From: Pseudomonas sp. MH9.2
GTDB lineage: Bacteria; Pseudomonadota; Gammaproteobacteria; Pseudomonadales; Pseudomonadaceae
Reading direction: 5' to 3'
NCBI RefSeq assembly: GCF_034353875.1
Contig: NZ_CP133784.1
Span: 4,740,501-4,804,500 of the forward strand
DNA: 64,000 bases
The notes under the pieces: generated by a model
Told to the model about the DNA's origin: nothing
The model's input: only the letters and a program-made list of their open reading frames with translations
The model's database searches: none
In this document: piece by piece, positions 10,579-20,319 of the stretch
Layout of the letters: each line of letters starts with the position of its first letter
Numbering within the stretch: position 1 is the stretch's first letter
Position numbers and translations under genes: made by a program

Positions 10579-11046
10579 ATGGAAACGGTTGTAGTGAGCG
10601 AAAGCGTTGAAATATTCACCGACGGCGCCTGTAAAGGTAATCCTGGCCCTGGCGGTTGGGGCGCCTTGTTGGTATGCAAGGGGGTCGAAAAAGAACTGTG
10701 GGGTGGCGAGGCCAATACCACCAACAATCGGATGGAGCTGACCGCGGCCATTCGTGGTCTTGAAGAACTCAAACGGCACTGCAACGTACTGGTTGTTACC
10801 GACTCCGAATATGTCATGAAGGGCATGAAGGAGTGGCTGGTCAACTGGAAGAAACGCGGCTGGAAAACCGCGGCTAAACAACCGGTGAAAAATGCCGACT
10901 TGTGGCAGTTGCTCGATGAGCAAGTCAATCGCCATACCGTGACCTGGAAGTGGGTACGTGGGCACACCGGCCATGACGGCAACGAGCGCGCCGATCAGTT
11001 GGCCAACCGCGGTGTAGAGGAAGTGAGAGGCATCAAACATGCGTAG
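10579..11046 (+). CDS. rnhA: Ribonuclease HI
   Basis: Degrades the RNA strand of RNA-DNA hybrids, for example R-loops and primers. The catalytic acidic residues are all present: [15 protein letters not shown] (first Asp), NRMELTAAI (Glu), TDSEYV (Asp) and [12 protein letters not shown] (Asp). The start is uncertain. ATG 10579 has GGAAGG 6-11 bases upstream. GTG 10594 would give VSESVEIF, close to the usual family N-terminus. An ATG at 10555 is also in frame. The end overlaps the dnaQ start by 8 bases, so the two are translationally coupled. Confidence 0.93.
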   Translation: METVVVSESVEIFTDGACKGNPGPGGWGALLVCKGVEKELWGGEANTTNNRMELTAAIRGLEELKRHCNVLVVTDSEYVMKGMKEWLVNWKKRGWKTAAKQPVKNADLWQLLDEQVNRHTVTWKWVRGHTGHDGNERADQLANRGVEEVRGIKHA

Positions 11047-11797
11047 TGTCGTACTCGATACCGAAACCACCGGTATGCCCGTTACCGATGGCCACCGGGT
11101 CATCGAGATCGGTTGCGTGGAGTTGATCGGCCGCCGCCTGACCGGGCGGCATTTCCACGTGTACCTGCAACCGGATCGCGAGAGTGATGAGGGCGCCATT
11201 GGGGTCCACGGCATCACCAACGAGTTTCTGGTGGGCAAGCCGCGCTTCAATGAGGTCTCGGAAGAGTTTTTCGAGTTCATCAAGGGCGCGCAGCTGATCA
11301 TCCACAACGCAGCGTTCGACGTCGGCTTCATTAACAACGAATTCGCCCTGATGGGGCAGCGTGACAAGGCTGATATTACTCAGCATTGCACCATCCTCGA
11401 CACCTTGGCGATGGCCCGGGAGCGTCATCCTGGCCAGCGCAACAGCCTTGATGCACTGTGTAAGCGTTACGGTGTCGACAACTCCGGCCGTGAATTGCAC
11501 GGCGCTTTACTCGATGCCGAGATTCTTGCCGACGTTTATCTGACCATGACCGGCGGGCAGACCAGTCTGTCTCTGGCAGGCAATGCGACCGATGGCAACG
11601 GCTCGGGAGAAGGATCGGGCAACACGGCCAGTGAAATTCGCCGCTTGCCAGCGGATCGGCAACCGGCGCGGGTGATCCGGGCCAGCGACAGCGAAATGGC
11701 TGAGCACGACGTGCGCATGGCGGCAATCGCGAAATCTGCCGGTGCGCCAGCGTTGTGGGTGCAGTTGCAAGAGGCTCAAGCGCAAACTCCCCAGTAA
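11039..11797 (+). CDS. dnaQ: DNA polymerase III epsilon subunit (proofreading exonuclease)
   Basis: 3'-5' proofreading exonuclease of the replicative polymerase core, 252 residues. Exo I is LDTETTG (residues 6-12), Exo II is [16 protein letters not shown] and Exo III is [14 protein letters not shown], all intact DEDDh signatures. The C-terminal third contains a Gly/Ser-rich linker ([15 protein letters not shown]) before the segment expected to bind the alpha subunit. It is paired with rnhA as in most gammaproteobacteria. Confidence 0.95.
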   Translation: MRSVVLDTETTGMPVTDGHRVIEIGCVELIGRRLTGRHFHVYLQPDRESDEGAIGVHGITNEFLVGKPRFNEVSEEFFEFIKGAQLIIHNAAFDVGFINNEFALMGQRDKADITQHCTILDTLAMARERHPGQRNSLDALCKRYGVDNSGRELHGALLDAEILADVYLTMTGGQTSLSLAGNATDGNGSGEGSGNTASEIRRLPADRQPARVIRASDSEMAEHDVRMAAIAKSAGAPALWVQLQEAQAQTPQ

Positions 11798-11825
11798 ACT
11801 CATTTTCAGATAGCGCAGTGGTGTC

Positions 11826-12380
11826 ATGACTCAGGAAAACCCGGCACTGTCCATTCGAGTCGCGGATGAGTGCTTCGAGGATTACATCCTCAACAGCGAG
11901 TTCACCTTCACCGTCAGCGGCTATGCGTTGGCGCAGGTTGGTCAGCGTGTCGACTCCTGGGAAATCGACCCCGTCGAGCCTTATCGCAAGAATTACGGGA
12001 TCGATTCCCAAGAGTTTTGCCATTATCGGGACGCTGCTGGCAGCACGGTACTGGTGGCCTGGCTAGGCGAGCGGGCAGTGGGCCATGTGGTGCTCAGCAC
12101 TCACTGGAATGGCTTTGCCCATGTGGACGAGCTGGCTGTGGACGCTTCGGCGCGTCGCCAGGGGGTGGCGAGGTCACTGCTGGATGTTGCGCAGTTCTGG
12201 AGCCGCAAGCACCGCCTGCCGGGCCTTATGCTTGAAACTCAAAACAATAATCTGGCAGCCTGCAAGCTCTACGAGCGTTGCGGTTTTGTGATGGGTGGCA
12301 TCGATCACATGCTGTATCGGGCTATCGACCCTGAAACACGGGAAGCCGCGATTTTCTGGTACTTGGTGTTTGAAGACTAA
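11826..12380 (+). CDS. GNAT-family N-acetyltransferase
   Basis: A 184-residue acetyltransferase, substrate unknown. The acetyl-CoA-binding motif A is VDELAVDASARRQGVARSLL, followed by QNNNLAACKLYERCGFVMGG, the typical C-terminal GNAT segment. It lies 28 bases after dnaQ on the same strand and may be co-transcribed. The N-terminal half (ADECFEDYILNSEFTFTV) has no feature I recognise beyond the fold. Confidence 0.85.
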   Translation: MTQENPALSIRVADECFEDYILNSEFTFTVSGYALAQVGQRVDSWEIDPVEPYRKNYGIDSQEFCHYRDAAGSTVLVAWLGERAVGHVVLSTHWNGFAHVDELAVDASARRQGVARSLLDVAQFWSRKHRLPGLMLETQNNNLAACKLYERCGFVMGGIDHMLYRAIDPETREAAIFWYLVFED

Positions 12381-12581
12381 CGTCAGAAGTTACTGAACGT
12401 TATTCTTGGGGCGTGCGGGGAGGGGGTAGCGATTTGGATTTACAGAAAGCGCAAGCGCGGCAATTTAATTATGTCCAAAAACGGACCTGAATCGCCGCTT
12501 GCGGCCACGTCAGTGCGGGGCGTTAAAACGGCGCACAGGTAACCTGACGATTCAGCACAGTTAACGATGCACGCTCCCGGA

Positions 12582-12794
12582 TCAGGGAGTGCGGGTCATT
12601 TTTACGCCGGACTGAAGCAACTCGAAGTCATCTCCGCCCAAATGATTGACTCGATCGCCAATGGCCAGACGGTAGGTCGAAACAGGCTCCGTGCCGCTGG
12701 CCGCATCGGGCTGTGATTCCTGGAATTCATGCACCGAGTAGACGCGGCCTTCCGCATCTCTTGCATGAAAATGTCGGACGAGAACTGAAGCCAT
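12582..12794 (-). CDS. Small conserved hypothetical protein, 70 residues
   Basis: I recognise no function. The sequence starts MASVLVRHFHARDAEGRVY and contains HEFQESQPD and VNHLGGDDFELLQSGVKM, resembling small uncharacterised proteins common in Pseudomonas. There is no signal peptide or membrane helix. AGAGGT lies ~11 bases before the ATG. It stands alone between two intergenic gaps. Confidence 0.6.
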   Translation of the reverse strand: MASVLVRHFHARDAEGRVYSVHEFQESQPDAASGTEPVSTYRLAIGDRVNHLGGDDFELLQSGVKMTRTP

Positions 12795-13110
12795 TTGCTT
12801 TGTAACCTCTGGAGATAACCGCTCATTTGCGCTGACATGCTAACACCACGCGCTGACAATCGATGCCCGCTTGTAAGGTAAGTCTGAACGAATTGATTCA
12901 GCTGCTACACCTATATTTGTCAGACCGCTGTTTTGCAGGCTAGTTTTCCAGTGCTGAAAAAATAGTCTGAGCCGTTGGTACTGCGGGTAGCAAGTGGCTG
13001 TGCGTGGCGTTTTCAACAGTTCAATCGTAATGGTCGGACCCGAAAACCAGACTAAATAGGTGACTTCATCTATAACTTACACCTCCATTAATCAGTGAGC
13101 GGAAATCTTC
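12795..13110. other. Intergenic region, 316 bases
   Basis: Divergent spacer between the 70-residue protein and the flavin reductase. It must hold both promoters. I see no gene, repeat or strong hairpin in it. Confidence 0.5.
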
Positions 13111-13671
13111 ATGAGCCAGGTCTATACGATCGCTGTTGTTGTTGGCAGTCTGAGAAAGGACTCAATCAACCGTAAGGTCGCGCGCGCGTTGGTGGCGTTG
13201 GCACCCAGCAGCCTAAAGCTGAATATCGTCGAAATTGGCGATTTGCCCCTCTATAACGAAGATATCGATAGTGACTCTCCTCCGGCCGCTTACACGGCCT
13301 TTCGCCAGCAAATCAGCGCAGCCGATGGCGTGCTGTTCGTCACCCCGGAATATAACCGTTCGGTACCGGGTGTCCTGAAAAACGCCATCGACGTGGGTTC
13401 GCGTCCGTATGGCAAAAGTGCCTGGGACGGCAAGCCAGGCGCAGTAGTCAGTGCCTCGCCGGGTGCCATTGGCGGTTTTGGCGCCAACCATCATTTGCGT
13501 CAATCGCTGGTTTTTCTTAACGTACCGTGCATGCAGCAGCCGGAAGCCTACCTGGGCAACGCGGGGACTTTTTTCGATGCCGCCGGTACGGTGTCCGAGC
13601 AAACCAAGCCCTTCCTGCAAACGTTCATGAACGCGTTTGCGGCCTGGGTTGAGCAGCATAAGAAGGTTTAA
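13111..13671 (+). CDS. NADPH-dependent FMN reductase (ChrR/azoreductase-like)
   Basis: A 186-residue flavodoxin-fold quinone/chromate reductase. Two conserved blocks are visible: the phosphate-binding GSLRKDSINRKVARAL near the N-terminus, and PEYNRSVPGVLKNAIDVGSRP (about residues 80-100), which packs on the flavin. Members use NAD(P)H to reduce quinones, azo compounds or chromate and protect against oxidative stress. It is monocistronic; a large hairpin follows the stop. Confidence 0.88.
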   Translation: MSQVYTIAVVVGSLRKDSINRKVARALVALAPSSLKLNIVEIGDLPLYNEDIDSDSPPAAYTAFRQQISAADGVLFVTPEYNRSVPGVLKNAIDVGSRPYGKSAWDGKPGAVVSASPGAIGGFGANHHLRQSLVFLNVPCMQQPEAYLGNAGTFFDAAGTVSEQTKPFLQTFMNAFAAWVEQHKKV

Positions 13672-13692
13672 CGCCTAAAGGCGGTGCGTCAG

Positions 13693-13726
13693 CGCCTGCC
13701 TTGCATTATGTAACGCAGGGCAGGCG
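13693..13726 (+). terminator. Hairpin after the flavin reductase gene
   Basis: Arms CGCCTGCC (13693-13700) and GGCAGGCG (13719-13726) can pair, with a few extra pairs inside. There is no clear T run after it, so terminator function is only probable. Confidence 0.45.
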
Positions 13727-13815
13727 AGGTAATTCGGTAAGTTTCTCTTTCACGTTCAACCACCGTCGCGGAATTCGTTCGGCGGGGTGGTTTTCAGCGC
13801 AAAAGGAAACTTGCC

Positions 13816-16800
13816 ATGACATCCCCCTCCCGCCCGTACTTCCATACCGAATCGCTCAAAGAAAGATTTTCCCGCGACGTGACGGACGCCGTCCTCGCCG
13901 AACGTATAGACGAGGACGAAGCGCGCTGGTTGCGAACGCTGGTGGGTCCCTCTGCTCTGGACGGGACGGTGATACCACCGCGGCTGGACCGCGTGATCAA
14001 AACCGGTGGTCTGCCCACTGACGTTGAACTGGCTGCGGCCGTGTTAATCAGCTACCCATCGAGCGACACCACCGTTTACCTGAGTACCCTGCTGTATGGC
14101 CTGGAGCGATTCGATGATAGGGAACAACTGCTGGTCAAATTGCTAAAGCGTTTCGGATCGCAAACAAGTGACGTGCCGGCGTTCGAAAATCAATTGATCG
14201 ATGAGCCGTTGTTTGAGTTTCGGATGCTCAAGATCATCGATCACCAAGTACAAGAACTCGTTGAGCTGGCCCAGCATTTTGAGCAAACACCCTCATTGCA
14301 ATCGATACTGAAATACGGCTTGGAAGGGCAGATCAAGACCGCAATACCCGAGACGTCAATCGATCCTTCGACGCACATTCTGCAGATCATCCAGTCAACA
14401 ACGCGGTCGTCGATGAAAGACGTCACGGCCGTCCAGTCGCTCGTGGATGAGGCACTGGACGAGTACATCGACCGGGAATTGCCGCAAGGCGCTGAGCACC
14501 GCTTTCTGGGGCCGTCGGGTACGACCCTTGACTCACTGGAGGCGCAACCTCAACGACAAGCACTGTCTGATACGGTCAAGGAACTGAAAACGTCTTTTGA
14601 TAATCGACTGGGTCATTTTTGGTGGTCTCCGGTAGGTCATGGCCAGACGCGTCGTGAATACGTTGCCGCTGCGTTGTCCGAATGCTTCCGACAGGCGCTG
14701 CTGGCACGCAGGCACGATGCTAAGCTCGACGCTCATGAGTTTCGACGAGTCAGCTCACTGTTAGATCCGTCTCTTGAGCAATGGGGCGATGGTGGTCAGG
14801 TTCGCCTCAGGAAGCTCACACTGTCTCTTGATCATCGAGATCCGTCGGAGCTGGCGGGCGTATTTCTGGTGGAGTGGATTGTGCCGTCGCTGTCGGAACT
14901 GCTGCTTTACTCAGTGGGAAAGGGACTGCGTTCGTTTCGAAATCGAAGGGAATTGAGCGATCACTTCTCCACAGGCGAAGGACGCACAGAACTCCTTCAC
15001 TACCTGTCGCTGGATGATCACGCTCGGGTGCGCACGGCGGCCAGGTTGCAGTTGGCGTTTGAAAACATCGACCGGCCCTTGTTTCTGGATCGAGTCGACT
15101 CGGTCATCGCCTTGCAGAACCGCAATCTGGCTTTCGTTATCGATCAGCCTCGCAGAGACCGCGATCTGGCAGCCGTCATGATTGACGATGCGTTGGATAT
15201 TCGTCATCTGATTGACCATCGCCTGTCGCGGCTGGGTGGCGGTGGTCGATGGCGTGATGTACCGGGCACGTTCGGTGAAGCATGGCGCCTGACACCTTCG
15301 ATCCCACTGGCACTCCCACCTGCCAAGGCCGTGGCGGCCACGCTCAGTCCATCCTGGCTAGAGCGGATGCAGACGCTTGATGATGCATCCCGGCTTATCT
15401 GGAAAGCGCACCCGGGTATCGAATCCTGCGCCCGCGATGTGCTGAACAGGCAGTTGGCCATCCTGTGTGATGGCCGTCTGGATGCGAAGGATGTTCACGT
15501 GCAGCTCATTGAGGCATTGCCTGTCGAGGTGCTGAGAAACACGGCAGAAGCCCGAGCTGGCGCAGTCAGTCCGACAATGCCCCCAGTCGATCTGATCACC
15601 CTGCTGCTCGACCGGGTGAGCGGTCATCGAGTAGTCGATGTGCACGTCGACAATCAGATTATCCTTGCTCCGGCAACGATTGCGCAGACAGACCCCAGCA
15701 CACTGCTGACGCCTGCGTTGGTCAATCATCTGCTGAAATACGCGCATGCCCAGTTTCCCGCAGCGCTGGCACGTCAGACCAGGCGGTTCCACACGCATGC
15801 TCTGCGTCAGGTCAACTCCCGATTGGACCCTCGGGCGTTGTCGTGCGAGATAACGGCAGCACTGCTTCGCCTGGAGCTGAACCTGAAGGGACGTCTGGAC
15901 GACCTCGATCAGCCAGCGCAGGTCATGCTTGAGCAAGTACTGGATTACCCTGTGCGTAGTCTGCGCCGGGTATTTGGCGACGCTATCGTCGAAGTCTGCG
16001 CCCTGTCGTGCACCTATGACGAGAAGCGCCCATCGGTGCAGATGACCAACCTTTTCATGCTGCATCAACCCTCACTCGCCCCCACGGGTGTAGTGCTCTG
16101 GTCTTCATTGTTGGGTGTACGACGATTCGACTCACTTGTTGGTCTCAAGCGGTTATTGATTGCGAAGCTGGCGAACACTCATCACCGCGAGCAATGGTTG
16201 GATCTTTTTCCCGAGCCTGAAAAGTGCATGATCCGCAAACACCTGGAGCAACCCGATGGCAATCTATTGTCTATCGATACTATTCCGCTGAATGAGCATT
16301 TCATTGAGCAGTTGCAACGGGTCGAGCAGGACCGGCAATGCAAGGCTGTCGAGCACGCGGTTCAACTCGCAACGGACTGCCGTCTAGAGACGAAACTGTT
16401 CAGCAACCTCGTGACCGCTGCCCAGGCCAATGACCAGATGGATGCAGCACTGGATGCGATGTCAGGGGCCATTCAGAGTGCCCTGTTCGAAGCGCAAATG
16501 CCGGCCTGGTTAAAAAAAGCCTCGATTGACGACTTGCAGAGCTATGCCGACGTACTCAAGCGTTACTTTCGGGTCGGTGATCCGATCAATGATTTTCTAT
16601 TCGGCATTCCGTATCTAAAGGCGTACGCCCGCGAAAAAATACTCGACCAGCTGAGTATCGACTTCCCCGGCCAGTCATTTGACCCGGACACCTTGCGAAT
16701 AACCCTTACGCGATACGTTGGAGCCCCGGTGGGCACGGGACAGACGCCTTCTTTTTTGCCCGCAGTGACCGATGTCAACACCGAAACATTGACCGAATAC

Positions 16801-19083
16801 TCGCTTAATCATTTTTCGACGATCCAGGGGGCGAGCCTGGCGGTGAGTTCTGCTGAAGAGAGCCTGGCTACCGTTCTGTTGACGCCCGCCTACCTGAGTG
16901 GGTTGATCCACACGTTGGATGTGGGAGCACATTATCAAAAACTGCTGACGCAAAAGCTGGACAGCAGTCATTCAGACTACAGCCTTCGCAGACGTTTATT
17001 TTTCAAGCAGTTGCCAGCGCTGATGATCGAAACTGCTGTTCAGAAAAAGCTTGAAGGGCAGCTCAGTGCCAGCGCCTACGATTACATAGAGGGCCTCATG
17101 GAGATGCCCGATAGTCTTGCCCGGCAAACTGTACATGAAGAGGACATTATCCTGTGTCCGCTTCGACTGATCGCGCAGGCGGGCGCCATGGCGGACAGTG
17201 TGCCCGGCTTTTACGTCATAGGCCCAAAGGACCCATCTCAGGGGCCGGTGATCCTTTATTCGATTTTTAACCAGAATTTTTGCTTCAAGGAGTACGCCGA
17301 CAACGCCAGCCTGCTGCAGGACATACGTACATCAAGCAGCCTGCAAACTCAGCTCATGCAGCGTGTCACGCCCGACGTGCAAACGCGTTATGGCCATCAC
17401 AGCTTCCTTCTGCCTCCGGTGTGGAGTACCGAGTTCTATACGGATTTCCCAATGTTTTCATTGGGGCCTATCACCCTGGACAGCGAACCTGTTGAGGGCA
17501 ATGTTTTGCAGTATCTGTTCCGTGATGCCGTTAGCGTATTCAAGGAAATAGCGAAAACGCAGACAGTCACTACTGCCCAGGCTGATTGGGAGTCGCTCAC
17601 GTACCTGATGACGCTTCAGGCCGAGCAAGTCCTTATTTTTCTGCCCGGCGATCTCGGCCTGATGGCTGCTGGCTGGCAAGGGCTATCGTTGTTTCACTCA
17701 TCAGCCACCTCGGCCGCCAGTCGACACTGGGGCGAGGCAGTGTCGGAGTTTACCGCTGCTTTGGCCATTTTTGTGTCGGCCAAACATTCAGCCTTGAAGG
17801 CGCTGGAGGTCGACGATTCAGCCTCTGAGGTGCTGAGTGACCTTGACGCGCCGCTGGGATTCTCTTGGCGAAATGCCCAATTGCCCCCAGACGTAAAAGT
17901 CCGTTTGCAGGCGTTCGAAGTGTCCGATATCGCATTGAGCGATTTGATGAAAGATGAGCTGTACAACCTTTACCAGGCGCCCTTGACGCTGAAAAAGTAT
18001 GCGGCTGTCGCTGGCAAGGTCTATCAGGTACAGATGCAGGATGAGGGGGCCTGGCACATTGTCAGTGGTGACAATGTCGGGCCGAACCTGAAACTCAATG
18101 ACCATCAGCAATGGGAACTCAATGTGCGTTGGGGGTTGAGGGGGGGAGGCGGGCTTCTTACTCGGCCTAAATCTCCTGATGCTTTAACCCCGAGTGAGAT
18201 CGACGCAGCGGTCAATCATGAGTTCGACGTTCTGGCCAGTGGAATGCCTGCGATACGTCTGGGGTATCGAGACCACGCGCGCAGGATTGGTCGCGCCCAT
18301 CTGCAAACCAAACGCTATATCGAGACCTGCCTGGAAAATCTGAACGTGCGAACGCCCGCTGCACCGCTCAATGCACAGGTCAACACAATCATTGGTGAGT
18401 TCTTCGGTGTACAGACGCCGAGTGCCGGACTTGTCGATGCAATCAAAAAGTCGACAACGGGCTTGTTCAACGCCGTGATGGATGCCTCGTTGGCACCTTA
18501 TTCTTCACCCCGTTTTGTCTTGGGGGTGAATCGGGCAGGGTACGAAACCACTGTCGCGTTCACGCTAAAAGCTGATCCACTCCAGCGTATCTACCTGAGC
18601 GAGCAGTTTTTTAAAGCGTCGAAATATCACCTCAAGCCTTCAGCCGTTGGCAGCGCGGGTTTCAATCTGAGGTCCCACTATCGAGCGGCTGCACTCATCC
18701 ACGAACTGTCTCACCTGAGCAATGACACGCACGACATCGCTTACCTGGAGGCCACGGCCCCTTTCCTCGATTTGTTGGCCATCGATACGCCGGACCAGAT
18801 TCGGATCAAATCCGATCTGGAGGAGTTGCATCACCGCTATCTTTCGCATCGGACCCCCATCAGTCAGCTGTTCAAGCACTTTAAAAATGGCCAGTGGCAA
18901 GACATCAATGATGAAGGGGAGGGTAAGCAATTCGTTCTGAACATCACCGGACAGACAACCCTGGCAGACGCTCGCCCGGTTTTTCTGGCCGATGCTGAAA
19001 AACGCAGCGAAATCATCCTGGGAAATGCTGACTCTTTGGGCCTTCTCGTCACGTTGTTGGGGCGCCAACGCTTCGCCGCTTGA
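13816..19083 (+). CDS. Large dermonecrotic-toxin-like (DUF6543-type) protein with C-terminal HExxH domain
   Basis: A 1755-residue protein without a signal peptide. The overall pattern matches large Pseudomonas proteins annotated as dermonecrotic toxin of unknown function. Blocks I recognise from that family are GDLGLMAAGWQGLSLFHS, YAAVAGKVYQVQMQDEGAW and QQWELNVRWGLRGGG. The C-terminal ~200 residues hold HELSH at residues 1629-1633, then SNDTHDIAY with Asp1640. This HExxH...TxDxxY arrangement resembles aspzincin (M35-like) zinc proteases, where His, His and Asp bind zinc; here the spacing is compact (7 residues from His1633 to Asp1640). The C-terminus has GNADSLGLLVTLLGRQ. It is probably delivered to other cells; the route is not visible. 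It is monocistronic. Confidence 0.8.
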   Translation: MTSPSRPYFHTESLKERFSRDVTDAVLAERIDEDEARWLRTLVGPSALDGTVIPPRLDRVIKTGGLPTDVELAAAVLISYPSSDTTVYLSTLLYGLERFDDREQLLVKLLKRFGSQTSDVPAFENQLIDEPLFEFRMLKIIDHQVQELVELAQHFEQTPSLQSILKYGLEGQIKTAIPETSIDPSTHILQIIQSTTRSSMKDVTAVQSLVDEALDEYIDRELPQGAEHRFLGPSGTTLDSLEAQPQRQALSDTVKELKTSFDNRLGHFWWSPVGHGQTRREYVAAALSECFRQALLARRHDAKLDAHEFRRVSSLLDPSLEQWGDGGQVRLRKLTLSLDHRDPSELAGVFLVEWIVPSLSELLLYSVGKGLRSFRNRRELSDHFSTGEGRTELLHYLSLDDHARVRTAARLQLAFENIDRPLFLDRVDSVIALQNRNLAFVIDQPRRDRDLAAVMIDDALDIRHLIDHRLSRLGGGGRWRDVPGTFGEAWRLTPSIPLALPPAKAVAATLSPSWLERMQTLDDASRLIWKAHPGIESCARDVLNRQLAILCDGRLDAKDVHVQLIEALPVEVLRNTAEARAGAVSPTMPPVDLITLLLDRVSGHRVVDVHVDNQIILAPATIAQTDPSTLLTPALVNHLLKYAHAQFPAALARQTRRFHTHALRQVNSRLDPRALSCEITAALLRLELNLKGRLDDLDQPAQVMLEQVLDYPVRSLRRVFGDAIVEVCALSCTYDEKRPSVQMTNLFMLHQPSLAPTGVVLWSSLLGVRRFDSLVGLKRLLIAKLANTHHREQWLDLFPEPEKCMIRKHLEQPDGNLLSIDTIPLNEHFIEQLQRVEQDRQCKAVEHAVQLATDCRLETKLFSNLVTAAQANDQMDAALDAMSGAIQSALFEAQMPAWLKKASIDDLQSYADVLKRYFRVGDPINDFLFGIPYLKAYAREKILDQLSIDFPGQSFDPDTLRITLTRYVGAPVGTGQTPSFLPAVTDVNTETLTEYSLNHFSTIQGASLAVSSAEESLATVLLTPAYLSGLIHTLDVGAHYQKLLTQKLDSSHSDYSLRRRLFFKQLPALMIETAVQKKLEGQLSASAYDYIEGLMEMPDSLARQTVHEEDIILCPLRLIAQAGAMADSVPGFYVIGPKDPSQGPVILYSIFNQNFCFKEYADNASLLQDIRTSSSLQTQLMQRVTPDVQTRYGHHSFLLPPVWSTEFYTDFPMFSLGPITLDSEPVEGNVLQYLFRDAVSVFKEIAKTQTVTTAQADWESLTYLMTLQAEQVLIFLPGDLGLMAAGWQGLSLFHSSATSAASRHWGEAVSEFTAALAIFVSAKHSALKALEVDDSASEVLSDLDAPLGFSWRNAQLPPDVKVRLQAFEVSDIALSDLMKDELYNLYQAPLTLKKYAAVAGKVYQVQMQDEGAWHIVSGDNVGPNLKLNDHQQWELNVRWGLRGGGGLLTRPKSPDALTPSEIDAAVNHEFDVLASGMPAIRLGYRDHARRIGRAHLQTKRYIETCLENLNVRTPAAPLNAQVNTIIGEFFGVQTPSAGLVDAIKKSTTGLFNAVMDASLAPYSSPRFVLGVNRAGYETTVAFTLKADPLQRIYLSEQFFKASKYHLKPSAVGSAGFNLRSHYRAAALIHELSHLSNDTHDIAYLEATAPFLDLLAIDTPDQIRIKSDLEELHHRYLSHRTPISQLFKHFKNGQWQDINDEGEGKQFVLNITGQTTLADARPVFLADAEKRSEIILGNADSLGLLVTLLGRQRFAA

Positions 19084-19115
19084 CTCGCTTGTCGGGTGCA
19101 TCGAGGCTGCATTGA

Positions 19116-19141
19116 AAAAGAGCCGCTTTTTAAAGCGGCTC
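19116..19141 (-). terminator. Bidirectional terminator between toxin gene and acyl-CoA operon
   Basis: A 10-bp perfect stem, GAGCCGCTTT (19120-19129) with AAAGCGGCTC (19132-19141), has a TT loop. On the minus strand it is followed by TTTTTC, so it best serves the acyl-CoA dehydrogenase operon. It may also stop the toxin transcript from the other side. Confidence 0.75.
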
Positions 19142-19164
19142 GTCTTAGCTCTTATACCGGCGAA

Positions 19165-20316
19165 TCAAATCGTGTAGTGCCGCAACTCACGGGCGATGAC
19201 CAGGCGCTGGATTTCACTGGAACCTTCGTAGATCTGGGTGATCCGTGCATCCCGGTAATAACGCTCCACCGGGTAGTCTTCCAGGTAGCCATAGCCGCCA
19301 TGGATCTGCATCGCCTTGGAGCAGACTTTCTCAGCCATTTCCGACGCGAACAGCTTGGCTTGTGACGCTTCCGACAAGCAGGGTTTGCCCGCGCTGCGCA
19401 GGCGCGCCGCGTGGAGGATCAGCAGGCGTGCAGCGTTGAGTTGGGTGTGCATGTCGGCGAGCATATTCGAGACGCTTTGGTGCTCGATGATCGGCTTGTC
19501 GAACTGCACCCGCTCACGTGCATACGCCAATGCGGCTTCGAACGCGGCGCGGGCGATGCCCAGTGCCTGTGCGGCAATGCCGATGCGTCCGCCTTCAAGG
19601 TTGGACAGGGCAATGGCCAGGCCCTTGCCACGCTCACCCAGCAGATTGGCGGCGGGAACGCGGCAATTGCTCAAGGTCACGGCGCAGGTGTCTGATGCGC
19701 GAATGCCCATCTTGTGTTCGGTACGGTCTACCACGAAGCCCGCAGTGTCGGTTGGTACCAGAAACGCCGACAGGCCTTTCTTGCCCAATTCGGGATCGGT
19801 CACGGCGAAAACAATGGCCAGTTTGGCGCGTTTGCCGTTGCTGACGAACTGCTTGGCGCCATTGATGACCCATTCGTCGCCCTGCAACTCAGCACGGGTC
19901 CGCAGGTTGTGTGCTTCGGAGCCCGCCTGAGGCTCGGTCAGGGCAAAGCAGCCGATGGCCTGACCGCTTGCCAGCTCGGCCAGCCACGTCTGCTTTTGCG
20001 CCTCGGTGCCGCAGTTGAGCACCGGGCCACAGCCCACCGAGTTGTGAATACTCATGAGCGCACCTGTCGCGCCATCGCCTGCGGAAATCTCTTCCACGGC
20101 CAGGGCGTAGGCGACGTAATCGACATAAGTGCCGCCCCATTCTTCCGGGACCACCATGCCCAACAGGCCCAGTTCGCCCATTTTGGCGACCAGGGCGTCA
20201 TCGATCCAGCCGGCTTTTTCCCATGCCTGGGCATAGGGTGCGATTTCATTACGGGCGAAGTCGCGCGCCATGTCGCGAATCATTACCTGTTCTTCTGTCA
20301 GTTCGAGGTCGTGCAT
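19165..20316 (-). CDS. Acyl-CoA dehydrogenase (isobutyryl-CoA type)
   Basis: FAD enzyme of 383 residues that introduces the alpha-beta double bond into a short or branched acyl-CoA and passes electrons to ETF. Visible features are [20 protein letters not shown] in the FAD/substrate middle domain and, at the C-terminus, [20 protein letters not shown] followed by the [12 protein letters not shown] segment with the catalytic Glu region. The neighbour 3 bases upstream is a 3-hydroxyisobutyryl-CoA-hydrolase-like gene, so I infer isobutyryl-CoA (valine breakdown) as substrate. Confidence 0.9.
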   Translation of the reverse strand: MHDLELTEEQVMIRDMARDFARNEIAPYAQAWEKAGWIDDALVAKMGELGLLGMVVPEEWGGTYVDYVAYALAVEEISAGDGATGALMSIHNSVGCGPVLNCGTEAQKQTWLAELASGQAIGCFALTEPQAGSEAHNLRTRAELQGDEWVINGAKQFVSNGKRAKLAIVFAVTDPELGKKGLSAFLVPTDTAGFVVDRTEHKMGIRASDTCAVTLSNCRVPAANLLGERGKGLAIALSNLEGGRIGIAAQALGIARAAFEAALAYARERVQFDKPIIEHQSVSNMLADMHTQLNAARLLILHAARLRSAGKPCLSEASQAKLFASEMAEKVCSKAMQIHGGYGYLEDYPVERYYRDARITQIYEGSSEIQRLVIARELRHYTI

Positions 20317-20319
20317 GGC

